The position numbers were made by a program, and so were the translations under genes. A stretch of DNA of 64,000 bases, from assembly GCF_003019255.1 (NCBI RefSeq), contig NZ_CP027846.1, forward strand, positions 1,860,001 through 1,924,000, written 5' to 3'. Below the pieces are notes generated by a model, which was not told where the DNA came from, did not search any database, and was given only the letters and a program-made list of their open reading frames with translations. This stretch comes from Staphylococcus kloosii. GTDB lineage: Bacteria > Bacillota > Bacilli > Staphylococcales > Staphylococcaceae. Below, piece after piece: positions 12,492 to 20,912 of this stretch (positions are counted from its first letter, which is position 1; every line of letters starts with the position of its first letter).

Positions 12492-12520
12492 ATTATATTA
12501 AATTTAATATCAAAGTGCAA
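12492..12520 (-). promoter_or_regulatory. Promoter of miaB-ricA-thiW
   Basis: Minus-strand -35 TTGCAC (12515-12520), 17-bp spacer, -10 TATAAT (12492-12497, perfect). Predicted start near 12485. Confidence 0.7.
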
Positions 12521-12586
12521 AATGAATATAAAATTGAAGTGACTTAATCACAAAGTAGAAAATTGAATTACTCTTGGGGTATGTTG

Positions 12587-12883
12587 TTAAAATTCGTCAT
12601 ATTTACCAGTTAATGTTTCAATCGTTATCCCTTCAGGTACATGATAAAACTTTACTTGGCTAATCGTGCTTGGTACTTCTAGCTCAACCATACGATCATT
12701 TAATTTCTGAATCAAAATAAGACATTCATTCATGTCACCTTGAATTGTAGTTTCTAAAGGTCCCACTCTATATGGTAAACCTGAATCTTGTATTATTTTG
12801 ATTGCCTCATCTACGTAAGGTATAACATCTTCATTGTTAGGCGTTTTAGGTATAATTTGAATACTCATTAATGTATCATCCAT
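12587..12883 (-). CDS. Thiamine-binding YkoF/MTH1187-type protein
   Basis: A 98-residue ferredoxin-fold protein of the DUF77/MTH1187 family, whose YkoF relatives bind thiamine or its precursor HMP. The family signature is visible in PYRVGPLETTIQGDM and the opening MSIQIIPKTPN. I chose the ATG at 12883 because GAGGGGG lies about nine bases upstream; an in-frame start at 12922 would add 13 residues that lack such a site. It is a single gene upstream of miaB. With thiW 2 kb away it suggests thiamine-precursor scavenging, but the ligand is inferred. Confidence 0.75.
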   Translation of the reverse strand: MDDTLMSIQIIPKTPNNEDVIPYVDEAIKIIQDSGLPYRVGPLETTIQGDMNECLILIQKLNDRMVELEVPSTISQVKFYHVPEGITIETLTGKYDEF

Positions 12884-13007
12884 AACAATCGCCCCCTCAT
12901 TAATTTTATTTAAGTTTAACAAATTAAGCGCTTATGAGATAGTTAAAATCGAGTATTGCTTATTTTTTGCTATTAATTATATAGAATAACAAAAAGATTA
13001 ATATAAA

Positions 13008-13631
13008 TTATTTTAATTGCCCTAATATTTCAGCACATGTATTGGCTAATTCATGCATGCGTGGAGACCAATTTGTTTCATCTTCTCTATCGTATAAATT
13101 AAATTTATTATTTTTAAATAGTTTTTTACGTAGTGCAACGGTAATTTCCAATTGTACTCCTTGTGAAGTCGTACTTTGATTAACAAAATTATCTTTATGT
13201 ATACCTGACATATGGTGAGGTGCAGGTGCCACTGTTATGCCTATATTAGTAAACGCTTGTGCTAGTTTTGCTTTTAATTCTTTATCTCGCCCACCGATAT
13301 ATATAACTTCTTTTGTCCCATTACAACCATGTATTGAAAGTACATGCTTTTTTCGAGGTACCATTTGTAATAATTGTGGTTCATCAAAATGTCTTGAAGT
13401 TACATGCAATTCATTATTTTTATTTCTTTTACACCCTTTAAAAGTATAAAATGAAAAATCACCTTTACGCGCTATGAGTTGAGCGAGTTCAGATGTACCA
13501 CGTTCAATTGCGCCTCCATGAACGGCAGTAATGAGGTTTGGGCTCGAATTATCGATGAGTTCAATGCAAAAATCTTCATTTTCTTGATTGTACTGAAAAA
13601 GTTGGGTCATTGACTGATACTTGTCTACCAT
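13008..13631 (-). CDS. Poly-gamma-glutamate hydrolase family protein (DUF867, phage PghP type)
   Basis: A 207-residue soluble protein of the zinc-dependent poly-gamma-glutamate hydrolase family, known from Bacillus phages (PghP) and Bacillus prophage-region genes such as ymaC and yoqZ. Visible family features are AVHGGAIERGTSE (His38, Glu43) and LSIHGCNG (His101), which supply likely metal ligands, plus GVQLEI near residue 165. No signal peptide is visible, so it is either cytoplasmic or released by lysis. A strong GGAGG-type site precedes the ATG. It lies between korB and the YkoF-like gene, behind the korB terminator. Its substrate here, whether capsular poly-gamma-glutamate or something else, is not known. 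Confidence 0.8.
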   Translation of the reverse strand: MVDKYQSMTQLFQYNQENEDFCIELIDNSSPNLITAVHGGAIERGTSELAQLIARKGDFSFYTFKGCKRNKNNELHVTSRHFDEPQLLQMVPRKKHVLSIHGCNGTKEVIYIGGRDKELKAKLAQAFTNIGITVAPAPHHMSGIHKDNFVNQSTTSQGVQLEITVALRKKLFKNNKFNLYDREDETNWSPRMHELANTCAEILGQLK

Positions 13632-13662
13632 GGTTCATCTCCCTCCGGGTTTTATTCCACAT

Positions 13663-13709
13663 AGTAAAACCTAGAACGTTTTATTGACAAAACTCGCTCT
13701 AGGTTTACT
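13663..13709 (-). terminator. Terminator after korB
   Basis: On the minus strand AGTAAACCTAGA pairs with TCTAGGTTTTACT (one bulge), with inner complementarity GTTTT/AAAAC. It lies 12 bases past the korB stop. It should insulate the poly-gamma-glutamate hydrolase gene, which then needs its own promoter. Confidence 0.75.
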
Positions 13710-13720
13710 TACATAGTTAA

Positions 13721-14587
13721 TTATACAAATTGTCCAATTAATTCATTAAATTGGTTTTCATCAATCTTAATATCTTTTTTAGCTAAAGGTGTATCGTCTA
13801 GTTCTGCGATTTGAGATTCATATGAAGGCGTTTCTGTATCTTGGTATACAATACCTTTTAATAATGACTCATAAGCTAAAACATTTTGCATTGCTTTTTG
13901 CTTGTCTGTAACATCATAATCTTCGATATCATCGATGCTAGTCAAGTTCTCTTTAAACCAATCATAAGTGTTTACTTTATTGTAAGTTACACATGGAGAG
14001 AATACATTCACAAATGAAAAGCCGTCATGATTAATCGCATCTTCTATCATTTTAGTTAAGCCCTTGATATCGCTAGAAAATCCTTGTGCTACAAATTTTG
14101 CACCAGAAGAAATAGCAATTTCTAATGGGGCTACATTTTGTTCGATATTTCCTTTAGGCGTTGACTTCGTTATAAAACCTGGCGCTGATGAAGGTGAAGT
14201 TTGTCCTTTAGTTAAACCATATATTTGGTTATCCATGACAATATAAGTCATATTCATATTTCTGCGTAAAGCATGGATCGTATGGCCCATACCGATAGCA
14301 TAGCCATCACCGTCACCACCAGAAGCAATAACTGTTAAGTCTTTATTTGCCATCTTCACGCCTTGCGCTAATGGTAATGAACGACCATGTATACCATGTA
14401 CACCATATGCATTAATATAACCAGACAATCGTCCAGAACAACCTATGCCTGTGATAATCGCAACTTCTTCTGGTTCCAGTCCTACATTTGCTGCAGCTTT
14501 TTGAATCGCGGCTTGTACTGAAAAATCACCACAACCTGGACACCAGTTGGGCTTCACATTATTTCTAAAATCTTTAAATGTTGCCAC
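13721..14587 (-). CDS. 2-oxoacid:ferredoxin oxidoreductase, beta subunit
   Basis: Thiamine-diphosphate subunit of a 2-oxoglutarate (or pyruvate) ferredoxin oxidoreductase, which decarboxylates a 2-oxoacid to acyl-CoA and reduces ferredoxin. The 288-residue protein has NWCPGCGDFSV (Cys16, Cys19), TGIGCSGRL, the TPP/Mg motif GGDGDGYAIG and later SPCVTYN. These cysteines are spaced as the [4Fe-4S] ligands of KorB-type subunits. The GTG start directly follows the stop of the alpha-subunit gene, so translation is coupled. The substrate cannot be decided from sequence alone; staphylococcal homologues are usually named KorB-like. Confidence 0.93.
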   Translation of the reverse strand: MATFKDFRNNVKPNWCPGCGDFSVQAAIQKAAANVGLEPEEVAIITGIGCSGRLSGYINAYGVHGIHGRSLPLAQGVKMANKDLTVIASGGDGDGYAIGMGHTIHALRRNMNMTYIVMDNQIYGLTKGQTSPSSAPGFITKSTPKGNIEQNVAPLEIAISSGAKFVAQGFSSDIKGLTKMIEDAINHDGFSFVNVFSPCVTYNKVNTYDWFKENLTSIDDIEDYDVTDKQKAMQNVLAYESLLKGIVYQDTETPSYESQIAELDDTPLAKKDIKIDENQFNELIGQFV

Positions 14588-16348
14588 TTAAACCAGCTCC
14601 TTAATTTCTTTAGCTATTGCTAAACCTTTTTCTTCAATTTCATGAGGCAAGAACGGCGTACCGTCATATTTCGTTTGATTTACTAATTTATCGCCTAAAT
14701 TTACATTCATTTTTATTATATTTGCAAGTTGACCTTGATAGTTGTGCTCAGCGACAACTACTTTTGATGCTTTATCAACTGCTTCTTGAATAATTTTATT
14801 CGGGAATGGATGTAATTGTCTGATCTGTATGTGATTAACTTTGATGTCTTGTTTTTCCAGACGTTCCTTTCCTTCCTGAATAGCACCTTTAGTTGAAATA
14901 AAGCCTATATATAAAATATCCGCTTCAGAATGTGCTTCGTCTATTTCAACTGGCTCATTAATCAATAAGTGTTGTGTTTTACGCATACGTTTTTCCATTT
15001 GTTGTTGTCGATTGTCTGCCGCTTCACTCGTTTTACCTTCTTCGTTATGTTCAACACCTGTAACGTGATGTATACCACCTTTTAATCCTGGTATTGGTCT
15101 AGGAGATACACCGCTTTCTGTTAAAGCATAGCGTTTGAAGTAAGCTTTATCATCTTCATCTCTCTCAATGTCACTTTGTAGTAATTCACCACGATTAATT
15201 TCTATCTTATTGTAATCTAATTGTTTCACCGTTTGTTTACCTAATGATAATTGTAAATCACTTAGTACGATTACTGGACATTGATAAGTTTCAGCTAAGT
15301 TAAATGCTTCCATCGTTAAATAAAAAGCATCTTCTGCATCTGTCGGTGCTACTACAATTTTAGGAATATCTCCGTGTGTCCCGTAAATCATTTGCATTAA
15401 ATCTGATTGCTCTTGTTTAGTAGGTAAACCTGTAGATGGACCACCACGTTGCGTATTAATTACGACGAATGGTGTTTCAGTCATACCAGACAGACCAATT
15501 GCTTCCATCATTAAGGACAAACCTGGCCCAGCACTTGCTGTAAATGAACGTACACCAGCATAGTTAGAACCAATTGCCATATTAGCAGCAGCAATTTCAT
15601 CCTCAGTTTGCACAACTGTACCTCCAACTTTAGGCAAGTTCTCTATCATATACTCCATTATTTCTGATGCTGGAGTAATAGGATATGCAGCCATAAATCT
15701 TGAACCTGCAGATAATGCGCCTAAACCAATCGCATCATTTCCAATCATATATAAATGTGGATTTTCGTTAGTATTGTCTAATTCGAAGTCACCAGTAACT
15801 GTTTCTAATTGTTCTTGCATCAAACGATAACCTTCATTTAATGCTTGTATATTCATTTCTACAACTTTATCGCCTTTCTTTTCAAACATATTCGTGATTA
15901 AAGTTTCAAAAGTTGCAGTATCTAAATTCATAAGTGAACAAGTAGCACCCACTGCTACCATATTTTTCATTAATGCAGTGCCCAAGTCTTTGGCAGTTGC
16001 AGTAAAAGGTAAATCTATTAATTGTGCTTTGCAATCTTCAGGCTTTTCAGGTTTCGCCTTACTGTCTGCAAGAATAACGCTATCTTCTCGCATTTCGTGA
16101 TGGTTCACTTCGATAGTTTCTTGGTCAAAAGCTATCAAAATATCTAAATCATCGCTTATCGCATGGACAGGCGTTGTTGATACTCTAATTTTATTGTTTG
16201 TATGTCCACCTTTTATACGACTAGAAAAATGTCTATAGCCATATAGATAGTAGCCTTTGCGGTTCATCGCCGTAGCAAAGATTTCTCCAGTTGATTCAAT
16301 GCCTTCACCTTGTTGGCCGCCCACTTTCCATGATACTTGTGATTTCAT
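14588..16348 (-). CDS. 2-oxoacid:acceptor oxidoreductase, fused gamma-alpha subunit
   Basis: A 586-residue subunit that fuses the gamma (CoA/ferredoxin-side) domain (about 1-190, starting SWKVGGQQGEGIESTGE) to the pyrimidine-binding alpha domain (AAYPITPASEIMEY, then TEDEIAAANMAIGSNYAGVRS) and the C-terminal transketolase-like domain. It partners the beta subunit immediately downstream. The ATG at 16348 has CTAGGAGG ten bases upstream, and the 586-residue length equals what I recall for the S. aureus orthologue. An in-frame start 48 bases further upstream lacks a ribosome binding site. Confidence 0.93.
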   Translation of the reverse strand: MKSQVSWKVGGQQGEGIESTGEIFATAMNRKGYYLYGYRHFSSRIKGGHTNNKIRVSTTPVHAISDDLDILIAFDQETIEVNHHEMREDSVILADSKAKPEKPEDCKAQLIDLPFTATAKDLGTALMKNMVAVGATCSLMNLDTATFETLITNMFEKKGDKVVEMNIQALNEGYRLMQEQLETVTGDFELDNTNENPHLYMIGNDAIGLGALSAGSRFMAAYPITPASEIMEYMIENLPKVGGTVVQTEDEIAAANMAIGSNYAGVRSFTASAGPGLSLMMEAIGLSGMTETPFVVINTQRGGPSTGLPTKQEQSDLMQMIYGTHGDIPKIVVAPTDAEDAFYLTMEAFNLAETYQCPVIVLSDLQLSLGKQTVKQLDYNKIEINRGELLQSDIERDEDDKAYFKRYALTESGVSPRPIPGLKGGIHHVTGVEHNEEGKTSEAADNRQQQMEKRMRKTQHLLINEPVEIDEAHSEADILYIGFISTKGAIQEGKERLEKQDIKVNHIQIRQLHPFPNKIIQEAVDKASKVVVAEHNYQGQLANIIKMNVNLGDKLVNQTKYDGTPFLPHEIEEKGLAIAKEIKELV

Positions 16349-16397
16349 ATCAACTTGCCTCCTAGTGGTAAAATAGTTCATCTTTAATAATACCAAA

Positions 16398-16431
16398 TAA
16401 AACCACCCTATTACTATGTATAGCGCGGTTA
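16398..16431 (-). terminator. Probable terminator after ymdB
   Basis: On the minus strand AACCGCGCTAT pairs with ATAGGGTGGTT (one mismatch, one wobble) around a 12-base loop, followed by TTATTT. It lies 29 bases past the ymdB stop. Confidence 0.5.
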
Positions 16432-16459
16432 AAATTTATTTTCATACTAATGGACGATA

Positions 16460-17251
16460 CTAATTAAACGGATGATCGTCATTAATTAACACACGTTCAA
16501 TATGTTTAGTCTGTCCGTTTTTATCTAAATCAATAATGACTCCAGACAGTACACTTCTACCTTCTTCTGGAAGTACATGTCTTTGCGGTAGACTCGTAAT
16601 AAATCTATTGATTACTTCGTCTCTATTAATACCTAAAATGCCATCGTAGTATCCAGTCATACCAACATCAGTAATATAACCAGTGCCATTTGGTAATATT
16701 CTTTCATCTGCAGTTTGAATATGAGTATGTGTCCCGACCACCGCACTTACACGACCATCTAAATACCAACCCATTGCATTTTTTTCCGATGTTGTTTCCG
16801 CATGAAAGTCCACGAAAATATAGTCCGTTTCTTTTTTCGCTTCTTCAATCAATATATCTGCTTTTTTAAATGGGTCATCTATGTCTTGCATAAAAGCACG
16901 ACCTTGCAAATTAATGATTGCTAGTTTAATGTCATTTATCTGAATAAAACGCATACCAACACCTGGCGCTTCATCTGGAAAGTTTGCAGGTCTGACCATT
17001 CTTTTGGCATCGTCTATAAAGTCATAAATTTGGCGCTGACCATAAGTATGATTGCCCATAGTCATAAAATCGACGCCTTCTCTTAATAATTGCTTATAAA
17101 TCTTCTCTGTTAAGCCTTTGCCGTGTGCGGCATTTTCAGCATTAACTATCGTGACCGTTGGACGATAATGTTGTTTCAACTTAGTTAAATAAGTACTAAT
17201 CGCCTCTCTGCCAATTTTGCCAACCAAGTCACCTATAAATAATATTCTCAC
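16460..17251 (-). CDS. ymdB: YmdB family metallophosphoesterase (TIGR00282)
   Basis: A 263-residue calcineurin-like phosphodiesterase. In Bacillus, YmdB hydrolyses cyclic nucleotides in vitro and governs the choice between biofilm and motility. All metal-binding blocks are visible: FIGDLVGKIGREA (Asp8), NAENAAHGKG, MGNHTYG, VDFHAETTSEK and GTHTHIQTAD. No membrane segment. It is separated from rny (as is common in Firmicutes, where ymdA-ymdB adjoin) by a small plus-strand gene. It reads toward the oxidoreductase genes. Confidence 0.93.
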   Translation of the reverse strand: MRILFIGDLVGKIGREAISTYLTKLKQHYRPTVTIVNAENAAHGKGLTEKIYKQLLREGVDFMTMGNHTYGQRQIYDFIDDAKRMVRPANFPDEAPGVGMRFIQINDIKLAIINLQGRAFMQDIDDPFKKADILIEEAKKETDYIFVDFHAETTSEKNAMGWYLDGRVSAVVGTHTHIQTADERILPNGTGYITDVGMTGYYDGILGINRDEVINRFITSLPQRHVLPEEGRSVLSGVIIDLDKNGQTKHIERVLINDDHPFN

Positions 17252-17323
17252 TGCGAGTCATCCTTTCTCAGTGCTAGTTTAATGCATATTTCGACTTTAG
17301 GAAAGTATAATGTAAAAATTTAT

Positions 17324-17356
17324 GTTAGATATTTGTTAGATATTTGCTAGATATTT
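17324..17356. repeat. Three tandem 11-bp repeats in the ymdB/small-ORF divergent region
   Basis: Three consecutive copies of GTTAGATATTT on the plus strand at 17324, 17335 and 17346; the third has C for T at its second position. The 11-bp period is about one helical turn, so a protein could bind the same face of each copy. It lies between the divergent starts of ymdB and the 71-residue gene. It may be an operator or simple slippage. Confidence 0.6.
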
Positions 17357-17365
17357 TGTTTTAAG

Positions 17366-17394
17366 TTGTGTTCACGTGGTAATTGAAATATTGT
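17366..17394 (+). promoter_or_regulatory. Candidate promoter of the 71-residue plus-strand gene
   Basis: Plus-strand -35 TTGTGT (17366-17371), 17-bp spacer, -10 TATTGT (17389-17394), just upstream of the ribosome binding site at about 17413. Both boxes are imperfect. Confidence 0.4.
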
Positions 17395-17431
17395 AAGCTT
17401 AAAATAATTTATTAGGAGATGTAAATAATTC

Positions 17432-17647
17432 ATGTCAATTAATATTGATCCCGAAAATTTTGCAAACTTAGTAGTTTCAGCAAATCCTTCTAAGAGTGAT
17501 GATGCTGAGGAAGTAGCTAAAGAAAGCTTAGAACTTTATATTAACGCTTATCGTTTAGCGGAACGTTATTCTAATATTTCAACAAATTCTTATGATACAG
17601 CTGAAATTATTCAAGAAGTGAAGAAAACTGATTTAGAACTCACATAA
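17432..17647 (+). CDS. Uncharacterised small acidic protein, 71 residues
   Basis: I do not recognise a named family. The protein is acidic and mostly helical (DDAEEVAKESLELYINAYRLAERYSN), without cysteine, signal peptide or membrane segment. It is translated from an ATG with AGGAG about 13 bases upstream, and ends at a strong bidirectional terminator shared with rny. It is one of only two plus-strand genes in the window and sits between ymdB and rny. The good ribosome binding site, promoter and terminator support a real gene. A role with its RNA-metabolism neighbours is only a guess. Confidence 0.75.
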   Translation: MSINIDPENFANLVVSANPSKSDDAEEVAKESLELYINAYRLAERYSNISTNSYDTAEIIQEVKKTDLELT

Positions 17648-17675
17648 TTTTATTATTTTAATAATGAATGTATAT

Positions 17676-17705
17676 AAAAAAGGTTGCCATATTGGCAACC
17701 TTTTT
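17676..17705. terminator. Bidirectional terminator between the small gene and rny
   Basis: AAAAAGGTTGCC and GGCAACCTTTTT are perfectly complementary around a short ATATT-type loop, giving T-runs on both strands. It serves the convergent 71-residue gene and rny; its rny-side end overlaps the rny stop codon. Confidence 0.9.
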
Positions 17706-19263
17706 ATTTTGCATATTCAACTGCCCTAGTCTCACGAACAACAGTCACTTTAATATGGCCAGGGTATTGAAGTTCATCTTCAATTTGACTTTTTATGTCC
17801 CTTGCTAAGCGATGTGATTTTAAGTCGTCTATAGCATCCGGTGATACAATTACTCGAATTTCTCTACCAGCTTGTATTGCAAATGCTTTATCTACACCAT
17901 CGTAACTTTCTGATAAAGTTTCTAAACGCTCTAGTCTTCTGATATAGTTTTCTAAAGTTTCTTTACGAGCGCCAGGTCTAGCTGCTGATAATGCGTCTGC
18001 AGCTGCTACTAAAATAGATATTATAGATGTAGGTTCTACATCACCATGGTGTGAATGAATAGCGTTAATTACTGTTTCATTTTCATTGTATTTTTTCGCT
18101 AATTCCACACCAATTTCAACATGGCTGCCTTCAACTTCATGATCAATTGCTTTACCAACATCGTGAAGTAGTCCCGCACGTTTAGCTAATGATACATCCT
18201 CACCTAATTCAGCAGCAAGCATGCCACTTAAATATGCCACTTCAATAGAATGTTTAAGCACATTTTGGCCATAGCTTGTACGATATTGTAAACGACCTAG
18301 TATTTTTACTAAATCTGGATGCATATTATGCACATTTATTTCAAATGTAGCTTGTTCCCCTGCATCTCTTATAATATCGTCTACTTCTTTTCGAGCTTTA
18401 TCTACCATATCTTCAATCCGTCCAGGATGGATTCTTCCATCTGAAACAAGATTTACTAATGCTGTTCTAGCAATTTCACGTCTGATTGGGTCAAATCCTG
18501 ATAGAATTACCGCTTCAGGCGTATCGTCTATGATTAAGTCGATACCAGTAAGCGTTTCAAGAGTTCTAATATTTCTACCCTCTCTACCAATAATTCGACC
18601 TTTCATTTCATCGTTAGGTAAATTAACAACTGATACTGTTGATTCTGACGTATGTTCCGCCGCCAATCTTTGTACAGTAGTTGCTAATAACTCTTTTGCA
18701 TTTTTATCGACTTTTTCTTTTGCTTCTTTCTCTTTTTCCTTAACAAGTATTGCAATATCTTGTGACAGTTCTTCCTCAACTCTTTGAAGTTGCTCGTTAG
18801 CTGCTTCTTCTTGACTGAGACCAGAGATGCGTTCTAATTCTTGTTCATGTTTATTTATTAATGATTGAACACTACTCTCTTTTGCATCTACTTGTTGTTG
18901 TCTTTCTTCAAGTTTAGATTCTTTTTGCTCTAAAATTTCATCTTTTTTATCAAGCAAATCAGATTTACGTTCCAAATTTTCTTCTTTTTGAAGTAGGCGA
19001 GATTCTTGCCTTTGAAGTTCTCCTCGTCTTTCACGAAGTTCATTTTCAACTTGCTCTTTTAAGATTTGGTTTTCTTCTTTTGCTTCAAGTAGTTTTTCTT
19101 TTTTTACATTATCTGCTTCTTTATTCGCCTGATCGATGATATCTTCAGCAGTTTGTCTTGCTTGGATTTGTTTTTGTTGCAACAAATTTCGGGCAATAAA
19201 ATACCCTACAACAACGCCCAGAATAATTCCTAGCAAAATGAGTAGGAGGCCTAATAAATTCAC
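17704..19263 (-). CDS. rny: Ribonuclease Y
   Basis: Membrane-anchored endoribonuclease that initiates mRNA decay and processing (also known in staphylococci as CvfA). The 519-residue protein has an N-terminal transmembrane helix (about 3-24), a long Glu/Lys/Gln-rich coiled coil (about 28-190), a KH RNA-binding domain ([19 protein letters not shown]) and an HD phosphohydrolase domain with [10 protein letters not shown]. The GTG start follows a GGGGGG-type site. It has its own promoter (19349-19378). The RicA subunit of the presumed RNase Y specificity complex is encoded in this window at 10476. Confidence 0.97.
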   Translation of the reverse strand: MNLLGLLLILLGIILGVVVGYFIARNLLQQKQIQARQTAEDIIDQANKEADNVKKEKLLEAKEENQILKEQVENELRERRGELQRQESRLLQKEENLERKSDLLDKKDEILEQKESKLEERQQQVDAKESSVQSLINKHEQELERISGLSQEEAANEQLQRVEEELSQDIAILVKEKEKEAKEKVDKNAKELLATTVQRLAAEHTSESTVSVVNLPNDEMKGRIIGREGRNIRTLETLTGIDLIIDDTPEAVILSGFDPIRREIARTALVNLVSDGRIHPGRIEDMVDKARKEVDDIIRDAGEQATFEINVHNMHPDLVKILGRLQYRTSYGQNVLKHSIEVAYLSGMLAAELGEDVSLAKRAGLLHDVGKAIDHEVEGSHVEIGVELAKKYNENETVINAIHSHHGDVEPTSIISILVAAADALSAARPGARKETLENYIRRLERLETLSESYDGVDKAFAIQAGREIRVIVSPDAIDDLKSHRLARDIKSQIEDELQYPGHIKVTVVRETRAVEYAK

Positions 19264-19348
19264 ATAAACACCCCCCTTTTTCTAGGATTTGCGCTTTATA
19301 TAAAAATAAATATGATTTTATTGAACTATATAATAATCATACAATGTA

Positions 19349-19378
19349 ATTGTACGTTTAAAAACTAAGAAGTGTCAA
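19349..19378 (-). promoter_or_regulatory. Promoter of rny
   Basis: Minus-strand -35 TTGACA (19373-19378, perfect), 18-bp spacer, -10 TACAAT (19349-19354). Predicted start near 19342, giving a 5' UTR of about 80 bases. Confidence 0.75.
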
Positions 19379-19630
19379 GGTATCAACCTACAATAATATA
19401 ATTTCATTTTAAATAGCGTTTTAATAGTATTTAAAAATATCTTAATTACTTTTTATTATAACTAATAAATGAATCATTTATGCTATTAAATAATAATTAA
19501 ACGTTGCTATAATGCACTTTTCGAAGGTTGCTCATTTATAATTTATCTTAGCTGTATCTATTTATATTCAATCAATAAACTCACCTTATTATCTCAAAAA
19601 TTTTACGACTTTAATATTCGCACATTAAGC

Positions 19631-19673
19631 AAAAAAGAGAAGTTTTATCTTCAAGCGATAAAACTTCTCTTTT
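19631..19673 (-). terminator. Terminator after recA
   Basis: Inverted repeat AAGAGAAGTTTTATC / GATAAAACTTCTCTT around a TTCAAGC-type loop, with T-runs in both directions. It lies 20 bases past the recA stop. Confidence 0.9.
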
Positions 19674-19692
19674 AATGAAATGCTATATTATA

Positions 19693-20745
19693 TTATTCTT
19701 CATCAAATAATGAATCTGGAACGTTATCTTCACTTTCTGATTCTTCAACATCACCATCAAATATACCTAATTTTTCACGTAATTTTTGGTTAATGTCTTT
19801 TTTGATTTCAGGGTTTTCTTTAAGGAACATCTTAACATTTTCCTTACCTTGACCCATACGTTCTCCATTGTAAGAATACCAAGCACCTGATTTATCTACG
19901 ATTTCGTGCTCAACACCTAAATCAATTAATTCGCCTTCTTTAGATATACCTTTACCATACATAATATCTACTTCGGCAACTCTAAATGGTGGTGCAACTT
20001 TGTTTTTAACTACTTTAATTTTTGTTCTGTTACCGACAATTTCTTGTCCTTGTTTTAATTGTTCTGCACGGCGAACTTCTAATCTTACAGAACTATAGAA
20101 TTTAAGCGCACGGCCACCAGGTGTTGTTTCAGGGTTACCGAACATAACGCCGACTTTTTCTCTGATTTGGTTAATAAATACTGCTGTTGTATTTGATTTA
20201 GAAATCGCACCTGATAATTTACGTAATGCTTGAGACATTAGACGTGCTTGTAAACCAACGTGTGTATCTCCCATTTCACCTTCAATTTCGGCTTTCGGTG
20301 TTAATGCTGCAACAGAGTCGACTACTACGATATCCACTGCGCCACTTCGCACGAAGGCTTCTGCGATTTCAAGACCTTGTTCACCATGGTCAGGTTGAGA
20401 TAAATATAAATTATCTATATCTACGCCTAAAGCTTCTGCATAAACTGGATCTAGCGCATGTTCAGCATCGATAAATGCTGCAATACCGCCTTTTCTTTGC
20501 ACTTCTGCAATGGCGTGTAGCGCAACAGTAGTTTTACCAGAACTTTCTGGTCCATAAATTTCAACAATTCTACCTTTAGGGTATCCGCCTACTCCTAGTG
20601 CGTTATCTAATGTTACTGAGCCACTTGAAACACTTGAAACTCTGCGCCCTTTATTATCGCCCAATTTCATAACTGAACCTTTACCAAATGATTTTTCCAT
20701 ATTTTTTATTACTGTATCTAAAGCTTTTTGACGATCGTTATCCAA
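19693..20745 (-). CDS. recA: Recombinase RecA
   Basis: Strand-exchange ATPase for homologous recombination and co-protease for LexA in the SOS response. The 350-residue protein has Walker A GPESSGKT at 65-72, the segment [21 protein letters not shown], loop L2 around [22 protein letters not shown], and an acidic C-terminal tail ending in EEE-type residues. It has its own sigma-A promoter (20794-20822) with a LexA box directly upstream, so it is SOS-inducible independently of cinA. Confidence 0.98.
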   Translation of the reverse strand: MDNDRQKALDTVIKNMEKSFGKGSVMKLGDNKGRRVSSVSSGSVTLDNALGVGGYPKGRIVEIYGPESSGKTTVALHAIAEVQRKGGIAAFIDAEHALDPVYAEALGVDIDNLYLSQPDHGEQGLEIAEAFVRSGAVDIVVVDSVAALTPKAEIEGEMGDTHVGLQARLMSQALRKLSGAISKSNTTAVFINQIREKVGVMFGNPETTPGGRALKFYSSVRLEVRRAEQLKQGQEIVGNRTKIKVVKNKVAPPFRVAEVDIMYGKGISKEGELIDLGVEHEIVDKSGAWYSYNGERMGQGKENVKMFLKENPEIKKDINQKLREKLGIFDGDVEESESEDNVPDSLFDEE

Positions 20746-20793
20746 TGATGAACCTCCTAAATGAGTTTAATCTCTATTAATTATCTTAATCAC

Positions 20794-20822
20794 ATCATAC
20801 ATGGATTATGATAATTTATCAA
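20794..20822 (-). promoter_or_regulatory. Promoter of recA
   Basis: Minus-strand -35 TTGATA (20817-20822), 17-bp spacer, -10 TATGAT (20794-20799). Predicted start near 20787. Confidence 0.7.
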
Positions 20823-20830
20823 GCATTTTG

Positions 20831-20844
20831 CGAATATTTGTTCG
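20831..20844. promoter_or_regulatory. LexA (SOS) box of recA
   Basis: CGAATATTTGTTCG fits the Gram-positive SOS consensus CGAACNNNNGTTCG with one change (T for C at position 5 of the plus strand). It lies eight bases upstream of the recA -35 box. Confidence 0.85.
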
Positions 20845-20912
20845 CTATTAAATTGTTAAAACTTCATATAATCGAACATGCGTACCTATAATTTAAAAAT
20901 TACGCCATGCCA

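Larger units (their letters stand above)
19264..19692. other. Intergenic region between recA and rny
   Basis: About 430 bases without a gene. It contains the recA terminator (19631-19673) and the rny promoter (19349-19378). The stretch 19380-19630 is very AT-rich and I see no ORF or clear structure in it. Confidence 0.6.

Noticed and set aside
12898..13007. TPP riboswitch before the YkoF-like gene
   Set aside because: No CTGAGA block or matching conserved helices are visible in this AT-rich gap.
20873..20886. CGAACATGCGTACC as a second LexA box between cinA and recA
   Set aside because: The left half matches the SOS consensus but the right half (GTACC instead of GTTCG) does not, and a much better box lies next to the recA promoter.
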